Positions 19,714 through 30,150 of a DNA stretch of 64,000 bases are shown here, piece by piece. This stretch comes from Notolepis coatsorum (Eukaryota; Chordata; Actinopteri; Aulopiformes; Paralepididae): assembly GCA_963971535.1 (NCBI GenBank), contig OZ020587.1, forward strand, positions 160,407,856 to 160,471,855, given 5' to 3'. The notes under the pieces are model-generated. The model was given only the letters and a program-made list of their open reading frames with translations, was not told the origin of the DNA and searched no databases. The translations under genes and the position numbers were made by a program. Each line of letters begins with the position of its first letter. Position 1 is the stretch's first letter.

Positions 19714-21703
19714 GTACCCCCCCCTCCACGGGAGCCACCCGGCGACCAGGCCGACCCGGCTCGTCAGGATGGGCACGATGGAAGTCAGTGATCAAGCCGG
19801 GATCCACGATGAGCTGCCGGGAGACCCAGCTACGCTCCTCAGGGCCGTAACCCTCCCAGTCCACCAGGTATTGGAACCCCCGGCCCCGCCGACGAACGCC
19901 CATCAACCGGCGGACCTGCCACTGGGGGTGACCATCCACCAACACGGGAGGCGGCGGATCAGGAGCTGGAGGCATAAGGGGACTGAGGGAGACGGGCTTA
20001 ACCCGGGAGACATGGAACACGGGGTGGATGTGCATGGATGCAGGAAGTTTCAGGCGCAGGGCCGCCGGACTGAGTACCTTCAGGACCTCGAAAGGTCCGA
20101 CGAAACGGGGGTTGAGCTTCTTGGCCGAGGACCGTAGCGGGAGGTCCTTTGCGGAGAGCCACACCCTCTGCCCAGGGCGGTAAGTCGGCGCAGGAACCCG
20201 GCGCCGGTCGGCACCACGACAGGCGCGCTCAGATGTCCGGAGCAGCGCGGTCCTGGTGATCTCCCAAACTCGTCGGCAGCGGTCGAGGTGGACCTGCACG
20301 GAGGGAACTGCCACTTCCGTCTCCTGTGCGGGGAAACGAGGGGGCTGGTAGCCCAGGGAGACCTCAAAGGGGGAGAGGCCGGTGGCGGAACTGACCATTG
20401 AATTGATGGAGTATTCAACCCAGGGAAGGAAACGGCTCCAGGATGCTGGTCTCTCGGCTGCCACACACCGAAGAGCAGACTCCACGCTCTGGTTCATCCT
20501 CTCCGTCTGCCCGTTAGTCTGGGGATGATAACCAGAGGAAAGACTGACCGTTGCCCCCAATCCCTTGCAAAAGGCCCGCCATACCTGGGAGGTGAACTGG
20601 GGCCCCCGGTCAGAGACGATGTCCTGGGGAAACCCATGAAGGCGGAACACGTGGTGCGTCAGGAGGTCCGCCGTCTCGGCCGCCGAGGGAAGCTTGGAGA
20701 GGGCCACGAGGTGAACCCCCTTGCTGAATCGATCCACCACGGTCAGAAGGCAGGTGTTCCCCTGGGAGGAGGGCAGACCAGTGACGAAGTCCAGCGCCAC
20801 ATGTGACCACGGACGGCTCGGAACGGGAAGTGGCTGCAAGAGCCCGGAGGGTGCCTGGTGAGAGGCCTTGCTGCGGGCACAGACCGTGCAGGCCAATACG
20901 AACTCCTTGACGTCGTTCCGCATGGTGGGCCACCAGAAACGACGAGCCAGGAAGGAGAACGTGCGATGGACGCCAGGGTGGCAGGCGAACCGGCTGGTAT
21001 GGCCCCACAGCAGTACCTGGGACCGGACAGAGTCGGGGACGAAGAGACGACTCCTAGGGACGTTGCTAGGAGCACGTTGGAAGCGTAGGGCACGCCTTAC
21101 CACACCCTCGATGCCCAAGGTGATGGCTCCAACCACTCGGGCCTCCGGGAGGATGGGAGTAGGGTCCTCAGAGGGTGGAGCCCCCTTGGAGTGCATCCGG
21201 GACAGGGAGTCGGCCTTAGTGTTGCGAGAACCGGGGCGGAAGGTCAGCGAGAAGTCGAACCGACTGAGGAAACTGGCCCATCTCGCCTGCCGACCGTTGA
21301 GGCGCCTGGAAGCGCGGATGAACGTCAGGTTCTTGTGGTCCGTCCAGATGGTAAAAGGCTCCTCGGCACCCTCTAGCCAATGACGCCACTCCTCCAGCGC
21401 AGCCACGACCGCCAGCAGCTCCCGATTGCCGGTGTCGTAGTTCCTCTCGGCAGGGAGGAAGCGACGCGAGTAGAAGGCGCAAGGATGCACCTTCTGGTCT
21501 GAAAGAGAACGTTGGGATAGGACAGCGCCTAGGCCAGAATCCGAGGCGTCCACCTCCACGATGAACTGTCTCTTGGGGTCAGGGTGGAGCAGGATAGGGG
21601 CGGAAGTGAACCTTCTCTTGAGGGATACGAACGCAGCGCATGCCGCTGGGGACCAGTCGAACGGCAGAGCGGGGGAGGTCAGCTTGGTAAGTGGCTCCGC
21701 CAC
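19709..21703 (-). CDS. Gypsy pol C-terminal part: RNase H, integrase, chromodomain
   Basis: 664 codons open. RNase H: D52 ([14 protein letters not shown]), E95, D122 (TDHKNLTF), D165. Integrase zinc motif H235/H246/C272/C275, catalytic D305, D365 (SDRGPQFTS) and E401 (GQTERMNQ), i.e. a D,D-35-E core. GPY/F-like stretch near 530-540 ([11 protein letters not shown]), then a chromodomain at about 595-645 ([18 protein letters not shown]) that in chromoviruses directs integration to marked chromatin. This stretch itself is intact; an in-frame TAG separates it from the RT upstream (minus-strand codon at about 21760), where the family has a glutamine-type codon. The element can no longer make a complete polyprotein. 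Confidence 0.9.
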   Translation of the reverse strand: MAEPLTKLTSPALPFDWSPAACAAFVSLKRRFTSAPILLHPDPKRQFIVEVDASDSGLGAVLSQRSLSDQKVHPCAFYSRRFLPAERNYDTGNRELLAVVAALEEWRHWLEGAEEPFTIWTDHKNLTFIRASRRLNGRQARWASFLSRFDFSLTFRPGSRNTKADSLSRMHSKGAPPSEDPTPILPEARVVGAITLGIEGVVRRALRFQRAPSNVPRSRLFVPDSVRSQVLLWGHTSRFACHPGVHRTFSFLARRFWWPTMRNDVKEFVLACTVCARSKASHQAPSGLLQPLPVPSRPWSHVALDFVTGLPSSQGNTCLLTVVDRFSKGVHLVALSKLPSAAETADLLTHHVFRLHGFPQDIVSDRGPQFTSQVWRAFCKGLGATVSLSSGYHPQTNGQTERMNQSVESALRCVAAERPASWSRFLPWVEYSINSMVSSATGLSPFEVSLGYQPPRFPAQETEVAVPSVQVHLDRCRRVWEITRTALLRTSERACRGADRRRVPAPTYRPGQRVWLSAKDLPLRSSAKKLNPRFVGPFEVLKVLSPAALRLKLPASMHIHPVFHVSRVKPVSLSPLMPPAPDPPPPVLVDGHPQWQVRRLMGVRRRGRGFQYLVDWEGYGPEERSWVSRQLIVDPGLITDFHRAHPDEPGRPGRRVAPVEGGVL

Positions 21704-21757
21704 TTGACTGTAGTTCCGGATGAACCTTCGGTAGAAGTTGGCGAACCCGAGGAAACT

Positions 21758-22128
21758 CTATAACTCCTTCCGAGTGGTGGGTTCTGGCCAATCCTCCACA
21801 GCCTGGATCTTGCGAGGATCCGCTCGGGTCAAGCCCTTCTCGACGATGAAGCCCAGGTAGTCGACGGAGTTGGAGTGGAAACGGCACTTCTCCGCCTTGA
21901 CGAAGAGCCGATTGTGGAGGAGGCGCTCCAGCACACGGCGGACATGCTGGATGTGTTCCTCGAGGGTCCTGGAAAAGATGAGAATGTCGTCCAGGTACAC
22001 CACCACGAACACCTCCAGCATGTCACGAAGGACGTCGTTCATGAGTGCCTGGAATACCGCCGGGGCGTTGGTGAAGCCGAACGGCATTACTAGGTACTCG
22101 TAGTGGCCCCTGGGGGTCTTGAAGGCGG
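21758..22128 (-). pseudogene. Gypsy RT fragment fused to LTR by deletion
   Basis: Contains [16 protein letters not shown], the active site [10 protein letters not shown] and the thumb up to TTRKEL, then a TAG. The frame continues to the right into LTR sequence (22129-22189), which is not RT-derived. At the junction the RT reads GAAGGCGGTC and the LTR reads AAAGGCGATC, so a short microhomology was used. Confidence 0.88.
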
Positions 22129-22648
22129 TCGCTGGGTGAGTGACTGGCTGATAAAAAAGGTGGTAATCTTCAGTGTTATAGAAACACACGAAAACGGAAT
22201 TTGATCAAGACAGTCAGTAAAAAACTCACCCAGACGTAGTGCGTAATGAGTGCTGGAACAGCAGCGGAGCGAGCGCGTCGCCACGGGGAAAAGGTGTCCA
22301 AGAGGAAGGCTTCTTGGAATATCCTGGAGGTAAAGCACAGAGAGCAAACAGCAGCAGCAGCAGGAACGGAGAATGCAAACAGAGAAATATCAAAACGATC
22401 CAACAAAACTAGAGTGGAGAAACGGGGTATAAATAATACGGGATTGATGATTGACAAGCAGTGACAGCTGGGGAATGTGATTGAAAAGCGTGCGGACGGG
22501 AGAGAACCAATCAACGACGTCTCTGACGACGTCACTGGGAAGAAGCGTGTGAATGGGGGAATTGAATGATTAACAGAAACAAATGAAAACAGAGCGAGGT
22601 GGTTTAAAGGAACAGAACGAGTGAGTGAGCAAGGACAGAAACCTCACA
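22129..22648 (-). repeat. Truncated 5' LTR of the chromodomain Gypsy
   Basis: Matches 19195-19713 almost base for base; the remaining ~610 bp of the LTR are missing at the deletion junction. Its outer end CCTCACA abuts the duplication ATTGT. Confidence 0.9.
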
Positions 22649-22818
22649 ATTGTCCCTTATTTGAAGAGATTAATGTACAAGAGCTGTACTGGCCTAACAG
22701 AAATTATGTTTGTGCTTTCTTCTAGATAACGCCTTCAACCATAATTTGGCCATGGGACTGGTTCTCGGCAATGGAAATAAAAAATGTTTTACAAATTGCT
22801 AAAAACACTGTCGACTGA

Positions 22819-23182
22819 TTTCTTCTGCAGTTTATTATTGCATTTACATGTTGAAATAACCATCGCTTAGATCAATAACACTTGTGTTACCTAAAAGCTG
22901 TAAATAGTTATGTAATGCCATTAGATTTGAAACGCATTTTAGCATTACAACCCAATAACTGAACTTTGTTTGTATTTGTTACACCTTATCCTCAGTATTT
23001 TGAGACACTGGGTAACACCATTAACCTCTCATCTAGGGACATCTATGGAACTCAGGTATGGACAAATCCATTATTGGAATACAGGTAGGTACAGAGCAAA
23101 CGCTGTCTGATTGACAGGACTCCCTGGAAGAAGAGATCTTGTATCTCAATGGGACATTCCTGGATAAATAAAGGATAAATAA
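22819..23182. other. No feature recognised
   Basis: AT-rich unique-looking sequence between the candidate mini-gene and the next LINE tail. No ORF or repeat recognised. Confidence 0.4.
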
Positions 23183-25540
23183 ATTGATTGATTGAAAACT
23201 TTATTAACAGATTGCAGAATGGGTACAGTACAGCTCAATACATACAATTGTTAAGGGGATGCAGACCAGAGAAAGACTTTCGTCTTGTTTACATCAGGGT
23301 CCCCCATTTTCAATTCATCATAACATATATGACATACACGACATACAGATAGACAGTACTGCTACATCTATACATTTATGACATACCAGATTTGCAAATA
23401 CAGTATTGTTTGTGATACAAAAAGAGTCCAGAAAAGAGATGTAGCAACCTGGAAAATATGCCTATTATCCAGATGTGCTGACTTGCCTTTTATCTCCCCT
23501 TTGTGCACAAAGACATGTTGACTAGTTTCCATTGATATTCTCACGAACAATGATGCAAGCTCCTCCTTCTTCTATCACTGGAATATGAACAGGATTACTG
23601 GACCACTCTATCAGTCTTTTCCCTGTGTGACTAGTTGGCGACCAGCAGGGGGCGGTGGCAGGCAGAGAGTGTCGGAGAGAGATGGAAGGAGATATATGGA
23701 AGCGGAAGAGGGGAGACGCTCCCTTCTGCTTGGGATGTCGCTGTGAACGGTCGCAGCTGCGACGGGAGGTGCTTTGGAATAGCCCCGTTAAAGAACCCCC
23801 AGAGAGCCCCGCCGGAGCGAGCGACGGGTTATCATAGGAGTATCCGTGATAGTGCGTGAGTAAGAGAGTCTGGAGCTAACGAGACTAACGTCTAACGTTA
23901 TCGGGTTATAGTAGTTACTGTGTGCGGTATAGTAGTATGCTGTTAACGGCTCCGTCTGACTTCAGTAGACTACCGGGCGCGCAGCGCTGAAGAGACCGGT
24001 GGTATAGCCAGCCACGTTGCGCCACAGTATAATCGTGTAACAGGTGGGCTGTCTGAGGACCCAGAGTGTAGCTGCAGTGTTAGTGAGGGCGAGCTTAGAT
24101 ACGCGCGTGGACCTACAACCAGTCTGCCCCGGCTGCCTACAATCAGATCTACACCTGGCTGCCTGCAGTACACGGGAGTTCGTCCCGACCAACAGAGGTC
24201 GCCATCACCCAGCACACGCTCTCAGCCAGCACTGCCTCTCTGCTCCAGCTCCGCCTGCTAGTCCCCTCGCCGAGAGCGTTCGACGCCATCTTGCCTTCCG
24301 GACGACGGTGGCGCGGCGAGGCCGCCATGTTGGTTGAGTACAATTGAGCATCTACGCTCCGGAGCTATTACACAGTACAGTGTGGTGTGGCCGGGTGGCC
24401 CGCGGGCGAAGCTAACGTTGCTAACCACAGTTCTAGGGGTACCCCATAAACAATATATGCCGGCATTAATATAGGACCTGTGTTTGGTATTTGTGGGCCC
24501 ACCTTTTGATTTCTGTTCATTTTCTTTGAGTGTGATAACATGTTTGTGTTTAATGATAATTTCCCATCTAATTAATCCTTTCCCTGTGGGGAAGTTACAG
24601 ACCTGGTGCATTATAAATAAAGCCTAGAGAGGTATTATTCTTGCCGTATAATTAAAGCCTTTTGGAGGTATTATACAGGGTGAAGACCCAGACGTGGGAG
24701 ATGAGTCAAACACATTGAAGTATATTATCCCTGATATTAACCCAGAGGTGGGTGTATAATATACGTGTTTATGAGGTATGGAGTTACCAACGGTACTATA
24801 GTGGGACTTCAGTCCAATTGGTCACTAGTAGTAAATCATTGTAACTGACCAGTCTAAATAACATTAAAGAATTAGATGGGAGCTCTGTGTGCGTGTCTAT
24901 CCATGAGCCGTTTAACAACTCTTTTGGTGTGGGTAACGTTAACATAATTAACCCCTTCCTGTTCCACCTTTTCATTGTAAGGTTTCTAGGGTCATTGAGG
25001 GAGGGTACTGCTTGCGGGGGGAACCCAGGGTATTTATTTACAATTCAGTCACTAGGTGTGGGAGGGCTTAAGGAGCAATTGGGGGAAGTGGGAGCGTGTT
25101 GGAGAGTACTGCTGCAGGGGAGGAAGACCAGAGTACCAGACCAGGTTGGTAAATCCCGGGCCCCAGCCACTCACACTACCAGCCTCCAGTCGACGCTCCA
25201 GGTCCAAAGACGAGGGTGCAGTCAGACGGAGCTCTACTGTGTCCAGCTACCTTGTGACTGCCAGCAACCGTTCCCACGAAGCAGGGATAATCCACCCTGC
25301 TACAGAGAGTATATACATTTGACGTAGAAACTGTACATTGGAGGAGGTTGGGTAGGTGGGGGGGGGGGACTGTACATTGGAGGTGGTTGGGGGGGGGGGG
25401 GGGGGGGGGGTCGGGTAGGAGGGGTGGGTGGGTGGGGGACACTGTACAACTGTACAAGCAAAACTGTACATTGGAATATTGACAAGACCATACTTGGTAA
25501 TTTACTGTACATTGGAGGGGGTTGGGTTACAACACAGGAG
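23183..25540 (-). repeat. LINE family A 3' tail, reverse, split by a solo LTR
   Basis: The pieces 23183-23439 and 25305-25540 are collinear with the reverse copy at 61541-61850 (junction AAGAGAG/TATATACATTTGACG). The interruption is the LTR at 23440-25304. Long G-runs at 25360-25412 correspond to the C-rich LINE 3' UTR. Confidence 0.88.
23440..25304. mobile_element. Solo LTR (about 1.87 kb) with 4-bp target duplication
   Basis: Starts TGTAGCAACC and ends CCCTGCTACA (TGTAGC/GCTACA perfect inverted ends); GAGA is duplicated at 23436-23439 and 25305-25308. A poly(A) signal ATAAATAAAG lies near 24617 on the plus strand. No gag or pol homology and no second LTR. ORFs inside (for example 24887-25327) show no domain. 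Unusually long for a solo LTR; an alternative is a non-coding LTR-type (TRIM/LARD-like) element. Confidence 0.75.
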
Positions 25541-25834
25541 CAGAGTATAAACAGTACAGGAATGAGAAACAGTCTAAATGGGTTTTAACATTTTAATTTA
25601 TTTCATGATCTGTAATACCTGATCGGTACAATATCTACTAACCTGATCAATATATACAAGATATTCCTACCTGATCGATATACGTTCGGTAACTTCGCCC
25701 CCCCCCCCCCCCCCCCCTCTCATGTTGATAACGGAACAATGAACTCTTCAATCTCAATGGGCTCAACCAATCAGAGAGGGGTCTGCAGAAATGGAGCTAC
25801 GAAAAGTAGACCGCACGTCAGCGCAGACGTACTT

Positions 25835-26035
25835 GCTTTTGACGTTCAATTAACGTTCGCTAACGTAGAGAAACGTCAGACGTACTTCGAGATACGTCAG
25901 ACGTACTTAGAGATATTTCCATACTTTCCACCAATCAGCGCGTGTCCTGTCAGCGGCAGAAATGTCGTGTGGCTGGCGGAAGTTGCCCGTGAGCGGTAAT
26001 CTCCGGGGATGCAGCTGGAGGCTACTCCAGCCCAG
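25835..26035 (-). repeat. Inverted partner of the repeat at 17685-17875
   Basis: Reverse complement of 17685-17875 at high identity, from GCTTTTGACGTTCAATTAAC to TCCGGGGATGCAGCTGGA. Immediately upstream lies CCAATCAGAGAGGGGTCTGC, a variant of the motif found in the gorasp2 promoter. Confidence 0.75.
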
Positions 26036-26129
26036 AGCCGTACGGCTCTGCTCCAGCCCAAAGCCTTAGAGAGAGACAATATTATATGGCTCTGCTCCAG
26101 CCCTGCAGCTCTAGGTGAGTGACGCGTTA

Positions 26130-26386
26130 TTTTTTTCCGTAGCCGCATTTCTGGCAACACGCTCTCTGATTGGCCGACGCCTGTTTCTACACTGGTTAAG
26201 CTTAGGCACTCTTTCGAAGTTGGTTAAGGTTTGAGTTTGTCTTAGAGCATGGCGATAGAACGCCAGGTAGTTTGCAGGCTGTTCGACGCGGAAATGGGCA
26301 AAGACACAGCTCGTCACGCGATTGGGCAAACATGTCAGTGGCCAATCAGAGAGCGTCTGCCAGAAATGCGGCTACGAAAAAAAAAA
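26130..26386. mobile_element. MITE with ~45-bp inverted repeats (CCGTAGCCGCATTTCT type)
   Basis: Left arm CGTAGCCGCATTTCTGGCAA to CTCTCTGATTGGCC; right arm GGCCAATCAGAGAGCGTCTG to AGAAATGCGGCTACG. About 257 bp; internal stretch AGAACGCCAGGTAGTTTGCA recurs at 29200-29225 beside the same arm motif. Target duplication not resolved because of flanking T/A runs. Confidence 0.75.
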
Positions 26387-26483
26387 GGCGCAGCGCACTT
26401 CCGGGATTGGAGTACTTCCGGTGTGGTTTGATTGATTGATTGAAAACTTTATTAACAGATTGCAGAATGGGTACAATACACAG

Positions 26484-28369
26484 TGGTGTATATATAGCCA
26501 GTGCTACAGGAAGCGCCTGTACGCTGTTCGGATGCGGGTTGGGGAAAGGCCATGCCGTGGGTTAATGGGGGGCGGTTGTTGTGGGACGAAGACGGAAGTT
26601 TGGCTTGTTCATGTGGGAGGACGGATTTGGAGAGGTGCGCCGAGTGGCGGCGTCTGCGTCCGTCGGACCTGTGCAGCGAAGAAAGGTGTGGGAGTAGTGG
26701 TCGTGGTGGAAGGCGGAAGGTGTAGCTGTGAGAGAGCAGGAACAGCGGAAAACTCACGATTGGTGGCCCCGGCCTGTGAGGGGCTGTCCAGGGTATTGGG
26801 AGGATCGTGATGGAAGTAAATGGTGTGAGATGGGCGAGAAAGGTGGCGATAGGGATAAGAATGGCCATGACAAAGGGAAGGGGCCGGGTGGGGACAGTAT
26901 GGAGTGTAGTGGGGAAGAGAGTGGGGGAGAAGGGTGGAAAGAGGTGGGGAAGAAGAGTAGGGAAAGTGAGGGGAAGGGGAGTAAGAGGAAGAAAGAGAGG
27001 GGAGATAGCTTGAGTGGGTCAGAGGATGAGAGGAAAGGGTTTTGTAGGGTTGAATGTAGTGGTGCGATTTGAGGGAGAAGACGGACTTAGGGATATAGAG
27101 CCGAGACAGCTGTCAAAGCTCATTAAAGCGCAGTTAGGAGAGGTAAGGTACGGAAAGGTGTTGGGGGATGGGAAATTGTTTATAGGGTGTGTAAGTGTAG
27201 TGCAGGTAGAGAGGGCAAGGGAAATGAAGAGCATTGGCAAAGTGAATATCTGTAGAGTAGTGATAGTAGGGGAGAAAAGGGATGGTGGTTGCAAGGGGGT
27301 GATTAGTGGAATTCCAATTAAGGTTAGTGAAGAACAGTTGTTAGGAGATTTGAGGAGTAACGAACGTAATGGGAAAGTTTCGAGTGTAGAAAGGATGAAG
27401 AGAGGTGCAGAGAAGGAGGAGACAGGGACGATAGTTATTCAGTTTGAGGGTGAGGTTAGTCCGAAAGAGGTATTTTTAGGGTATATGGCATATAGGGTTA
27501 GGGAGTTTGTGCCGAAACCGTTGAGGGGATACAGGTGCCAGGAGTTTGGACATATAGCTAAGTTATGTAGGAAGGGGCAGAGATGTGCTAGATGTAGTGG
27601 GGAGCATGAATATGGGGATTGTGACCAGGGGGTGGAGCCGAGGTGTTGTAGTTGTGGTGGGAAGCATAGTGTAGCCTGTAGCGTATTGGGGTTGTGAGGC
27701 GATGAAACTAGAGGTAGTGGTCCAGCAGGTGCGAAGGGAAGGTAGGATTTCATATGCAGAGGCAGCTAGGAAGGTAGGACAGGGAAAGCAAGACAAGGGA
27801 CAGGGGTTTAGAGAAGGGCAGTTGGCAGTAAGGATAGTGCAGGAGGATCAGGGAAAGCAAGATAGGGAACAGGGTTTTAGGAAAGGGCATCTGTCAGTAG
27901 AGGAAGTTCAGGAGGAGAAAGAGAGGGTGTGGGGGGAGGAGTTGGATATGGTGGCCTTTGTGGCAGGAGTAGTGATTACGACAGCGACGGTTAGCAGTAG
28001 GACAGATAGGACCAAGTTGATAGTTCAAGCAGCAGTGGGACACTTGGGGAGGAAGGGGTTGACAGTGAAGGATGTTATGAGGGAGTTACAGAGGGTGGCT
28101 GATCAAGTAGCGTTAGAGAAGGGGGGTGTGAGTGAGCGAGTAGGTCAGTCAGGCCACGGGAGGCGAAGCATGTATCGCGGAGGGGGAATCAGTCAGGAGG
28201 AAGCAGCGTTAGCTGCACGCCATTGGACAATGTGGGGGATGAAGGATTCCAGTAGATGGCGGTAGAGTAGAAGGATAAGAGAATTTGTGAGAAGATCGAA
28301 CAGTTAGGCAGCAATACGCCGAAAGGTGTCTAGTCTGCCGGAAATCACACGAAGAAGAAGAAGAAGAAG
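26484..28369 (+). mobile_element. LINE-type retroposon with ORF1 only, 11-bp TSD, (GAA)n tail
   Basis: Bounded by an 11-bp duplication ACAATACACAG (26473-26483 and 28370-28380) and ending in a GAAGAAGAAGAAGAAGAAG tail. The interior is a broken ORF1 (gag-like) followed within about 100 bp by the 3' end; there is no endonuclease or reverse transcriptase. It is either a HAL1-like ORF1-only element moved by a partner LINE, or a copy reverse-transcribed from an internally deleted RNA. Confidence 0.8.
26728..28265 (+). pseudogene. ORF1 (gag-like, zinc-knuckle) of an I/jockey-type LINE, frameshifted
   Basis: Three overlapping frames make up one ancestral ORF: a Lys/Glu-rich N-terminus (26728-27072, KRKKERGDSLSGSEDERK), the central part (27014-27697; VVVRFEGEDGL...) and the C-terminal part (27702-28265; SYAEAARKV, TKLIVQAAVGHLGRKGLTV). 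Shifts lie near 27045 and 27680. The central part ends in CCHC-type knuckles at residues 172-222 (YRCQEFGHIAKLC, CARCSGEHEYGDC, CCSCGGKHSVAC); the first lacks its leading Cys (Gly instead). Such ORF1 proteins bind the LINE RNA. Codon and base use is G-rich and unlike the surroundings. Confidence 0.8.
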
Positions 28370-28376
28370 ACAATAC

Positions 28377-28422
28377 ACAGTACGGCTCAATACACACAAT
28401 TGTGTGTATTGAGCCGTACTGT
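28377..28422. repeat. 46-bp perfect palindrome at a LINE-LINE junction
   Basis: ACAGTACGGCTCAATACACA is followed, across the centre AATT (28398-28401), by its exact complement. It joins the reverse LINE tail to a short direct piece of the same LINE (TGTGTATTGAGCCGTACTGT). Confidence 0.9.
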
Positions 28423-28622
28423 ACAGCTTGTTTTGTGTGTGTGTGTGTGTGTGATGAACAGCTTGTTGTGTGTGATGAACAGATTGTTGTGTGTGTGATG
28501 AACAGCGTGTTGTGTGTGTGTGATGAACAGCTTGTTGTGTGTGTGATGAACAGCTTGTTGTGTGTGTGTGATGAACAGCTTGTTGTGTGTGTGTGTGAGA
28601 TGCACAGCTTGTTGTGTGTACA
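28423..28622 (+). repeat. GATGAACAGCTTGTTGTG minisatellite
   Basis: About eight units of 21-29 bp, core GATGAACAGCTTGTTG plus variable (GT)n. One further unit lies isolated at 30150-30175, so the array was probably split by the hAT and the L2 tail that now lie between. Confidence 0.88.
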
Positions 28623-28637
28623 GTACAGTATATATAC

Positions 28638-29908
28638 CAGTGGCGGCTGGCCACTAGGGGCGCTCGGGCGCCGCCCCCCCTGGTTAACCCTGGTTAAAAG
28701 AGAAGAATAAGAAATATTTTTTTTGTTTTTGTTTTATAGCCCTATAAATAATATAAACATGTTTAAAATGAATAATATTTACTCATTTTAAGTATGTTTG
28801 TGTTTCCAATGCACAATATAACGTTAATATATCAAATATAAATAATTGTTTTCCTGAACAGGAAGTGACTCACTGTCTGATAGAGAATACGTTCCGTTAC
28901 CGTAGCCGCATTTCTCCTCACCGCATTTCTCTCGGGCTAGACGCAATAGCACTATGAGTGCGCGTGCACGCCATGCACTGTTTCATCGCTGTATCCGTTG
29001 CAGCCAATCAGTGCGTAACGCGCTGTGCGTTGAAATATGATGTATTATGATGGAACACGGGCGCGTTTTGAAGCGGTCTAAGCAAGAGGCGTCTATAATT
29101 TCCGTAGCCGCATTTCTCTGAGACGCTCTCTGATTGGCCGACGTGGCGACGACAGTACTTTTCCTTAGCCGCATTTCTCGGTTTTGCTTAGAAGTGGACG
29201 GTAGAACGCCAGGTAGTTTGCAGGATGTTCGATGCTGTGTGTTGTGATGCAGTCTCAAGTCTGGACAGTGGGCAGTGGATATACATCGACAACAGTCTGG
29301 GGGACAGTCAATGGACATACACTTTATCAAGCCCTCCGGCTGGACCACGTTTCAATTAAACAAAGTGAGTTAATTCTCTCTCTCTCTCTCTTAGCCACTC
29401 AGCTAACGTTAGCCGCTGTTAGCCACTCAGCTAATGCTAAACTAACTAACTAACGCTCTCTCTCTCTGGAGTGGAGTTTCTTTTGGATTGAAAATAAGTG
29501 GATTATGGCTTGTTCAATATCGTCTATGTTTGAATGAATGAATGAATGAAAACTTTATTAACAGATTGCAGAATGGGTACAATACAGTATGGCTCAATAC
29601 ACACAATTGTTAAGGGGATGCAGACCAGAGAAAGACGTTTGTCTTGTTTACATCAGGGTCCCCCGTTTTCGATTCATATCGATAGTTTAATAGCTAGCCT
29701 TGGCTCGTTTAACAATATGCAAAATATGTGTACAGCCCTGTACTCATACTGAAGTTATTCTTGGTATATAATACTACACATACTAGGTCTGATTGTGTAA
29801 CGAATCGATTCCACGTCGCGCTGTGGGTGAGAGAGAAAGAGAGAGGAGAGATAGAGGGGGATACTAATTAATTCCGCCCCCCCGTGAAGAATTCACGAGC
29901 CGCCACTG
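28638..29908. mobile_element. hAT element, 1271 bp, with nested LINE tail
   Basis: Ends CAGTGGCGGCTGG and CACGAGCCGCCACTG; perfect 8-bp duplication ATATATAC at 28630-28637 and 29909-29916. Inside are several copies of CCGTAGCCGCATTTCT (28905, 29103, 29163) shared with the MITE at 26130, and a reverse LINE tail (29530-29685). No transposase seen. Confidence 0.9.
29530..29685 (-). repeat. LINE family A 3' tail, reverse, (AATG)n type
   Basis: Begins with TGAATGAATGAATGAATG and continues to AGGGTCCCCCGTTTTCGATT. Nested in the hAT. Confidence 0.88.
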
Positions 29909-29939
29909 ATATATACAAGTGTCATCACAGTATATACAA

Positions 29940-30150
29940 GTGGGTATCAGGAGGGAAGACTGTCAAGTTTTAAACTGTGAATACCAAACAGAGAAGGTAA
30001 AGACGACTTTAAAGTGTAAACTGTTAAACAGTAATCCAGAACTATTTTATTGCAATGTAAAAAAAAATGATTTTTTTTCTGTTGTGAAGCACTTTGAGCT
30101 GCAGTTTCTGTATGAAAGGTGCTATACAAATAAAGTTTATTATTATTATA
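29940..30150 (+). repeat. L2-like LINE 3' tail
   Basis: GAAGCACTTTGAGCTGCAGT, then ATGAAAGGTGCTATACAAAT and AAAGTTTATTATTATTAT. Direct-orientation counterpart of 1304-1431. Confidence 0.65.

Larger units (their letters stand above)
18585..22648 (-). mobile_element. Chromodomain Gypsy (chromovirus) element, internally deleted
   Basis: Flanked by a 5-bp duplication ATTGT (18580-18584, 22649-22653). In minus-strand order: a truncated 5' LTR (22648-22129), the rest of RT, RNase H, integrase and chromodomain, a polypurine tract (19727-19714) and a complete 3' LTR (19713-18585). The 3' part of the 5' LTR, primer site, gag, protease and N-terminal RT are missing. The deletion joins RT codons directly to LTR sequence. 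LTRs differ by a few changes only (for example one in CAACGGCGTC versus CAACGACGTC), implying a recent insertion. Confidence 0.92.
17908..22818 (+). other. Candidate two-exon mini-gene, function unknown
   Basis: ATG at 17908 opens a 7-codon frame ending at a strong donor (AAG/GTAAGC, 17928/17929). A good acceptor (TTTGTGCTTTCTTCTAG, ending 22725) continues the frame for 30 codons to TGA at 22816-22818 (segment IIWPWDWFSAMEIK), 37 codons in all. The intron would contain the chromodomain Gypsy element and a hAT. No family is recognised and chance splice sites are common, so this may equally be noncoding or nothing. Confidence 0.2.
26428..28402 (-). repeat. LINE family A 3' tail, reverse, split by an ORF1-type retroposon
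   Basis: 26428-26483 ((GATT)n, then TTAACAGATTGCAGAATGGG) continues at 28370-28402 (TACGGCTCAATACACACAAT). ACAATACACAG is present on both sides of the insertion. Confidence 0.88.

Noticed and set aside
20525..21383. Plus-strand ORFs across 19.7-22.1 kb
   Set aside because: Antisense shadows of the Gypsy pol frame, which has clear domains on the minus strand.
24887..25327. 146-codon ORF within the solo LTR
   Set aside because: No recognisable domain, and it runs across the LTR boundary into LINE sequence.
26000..26115. Possible exon ending CTAG/GTGAGT at about 26114
   Set aside because: A good donor motif alone; no open coding context, no acceptor, and it sits between repeat copies.
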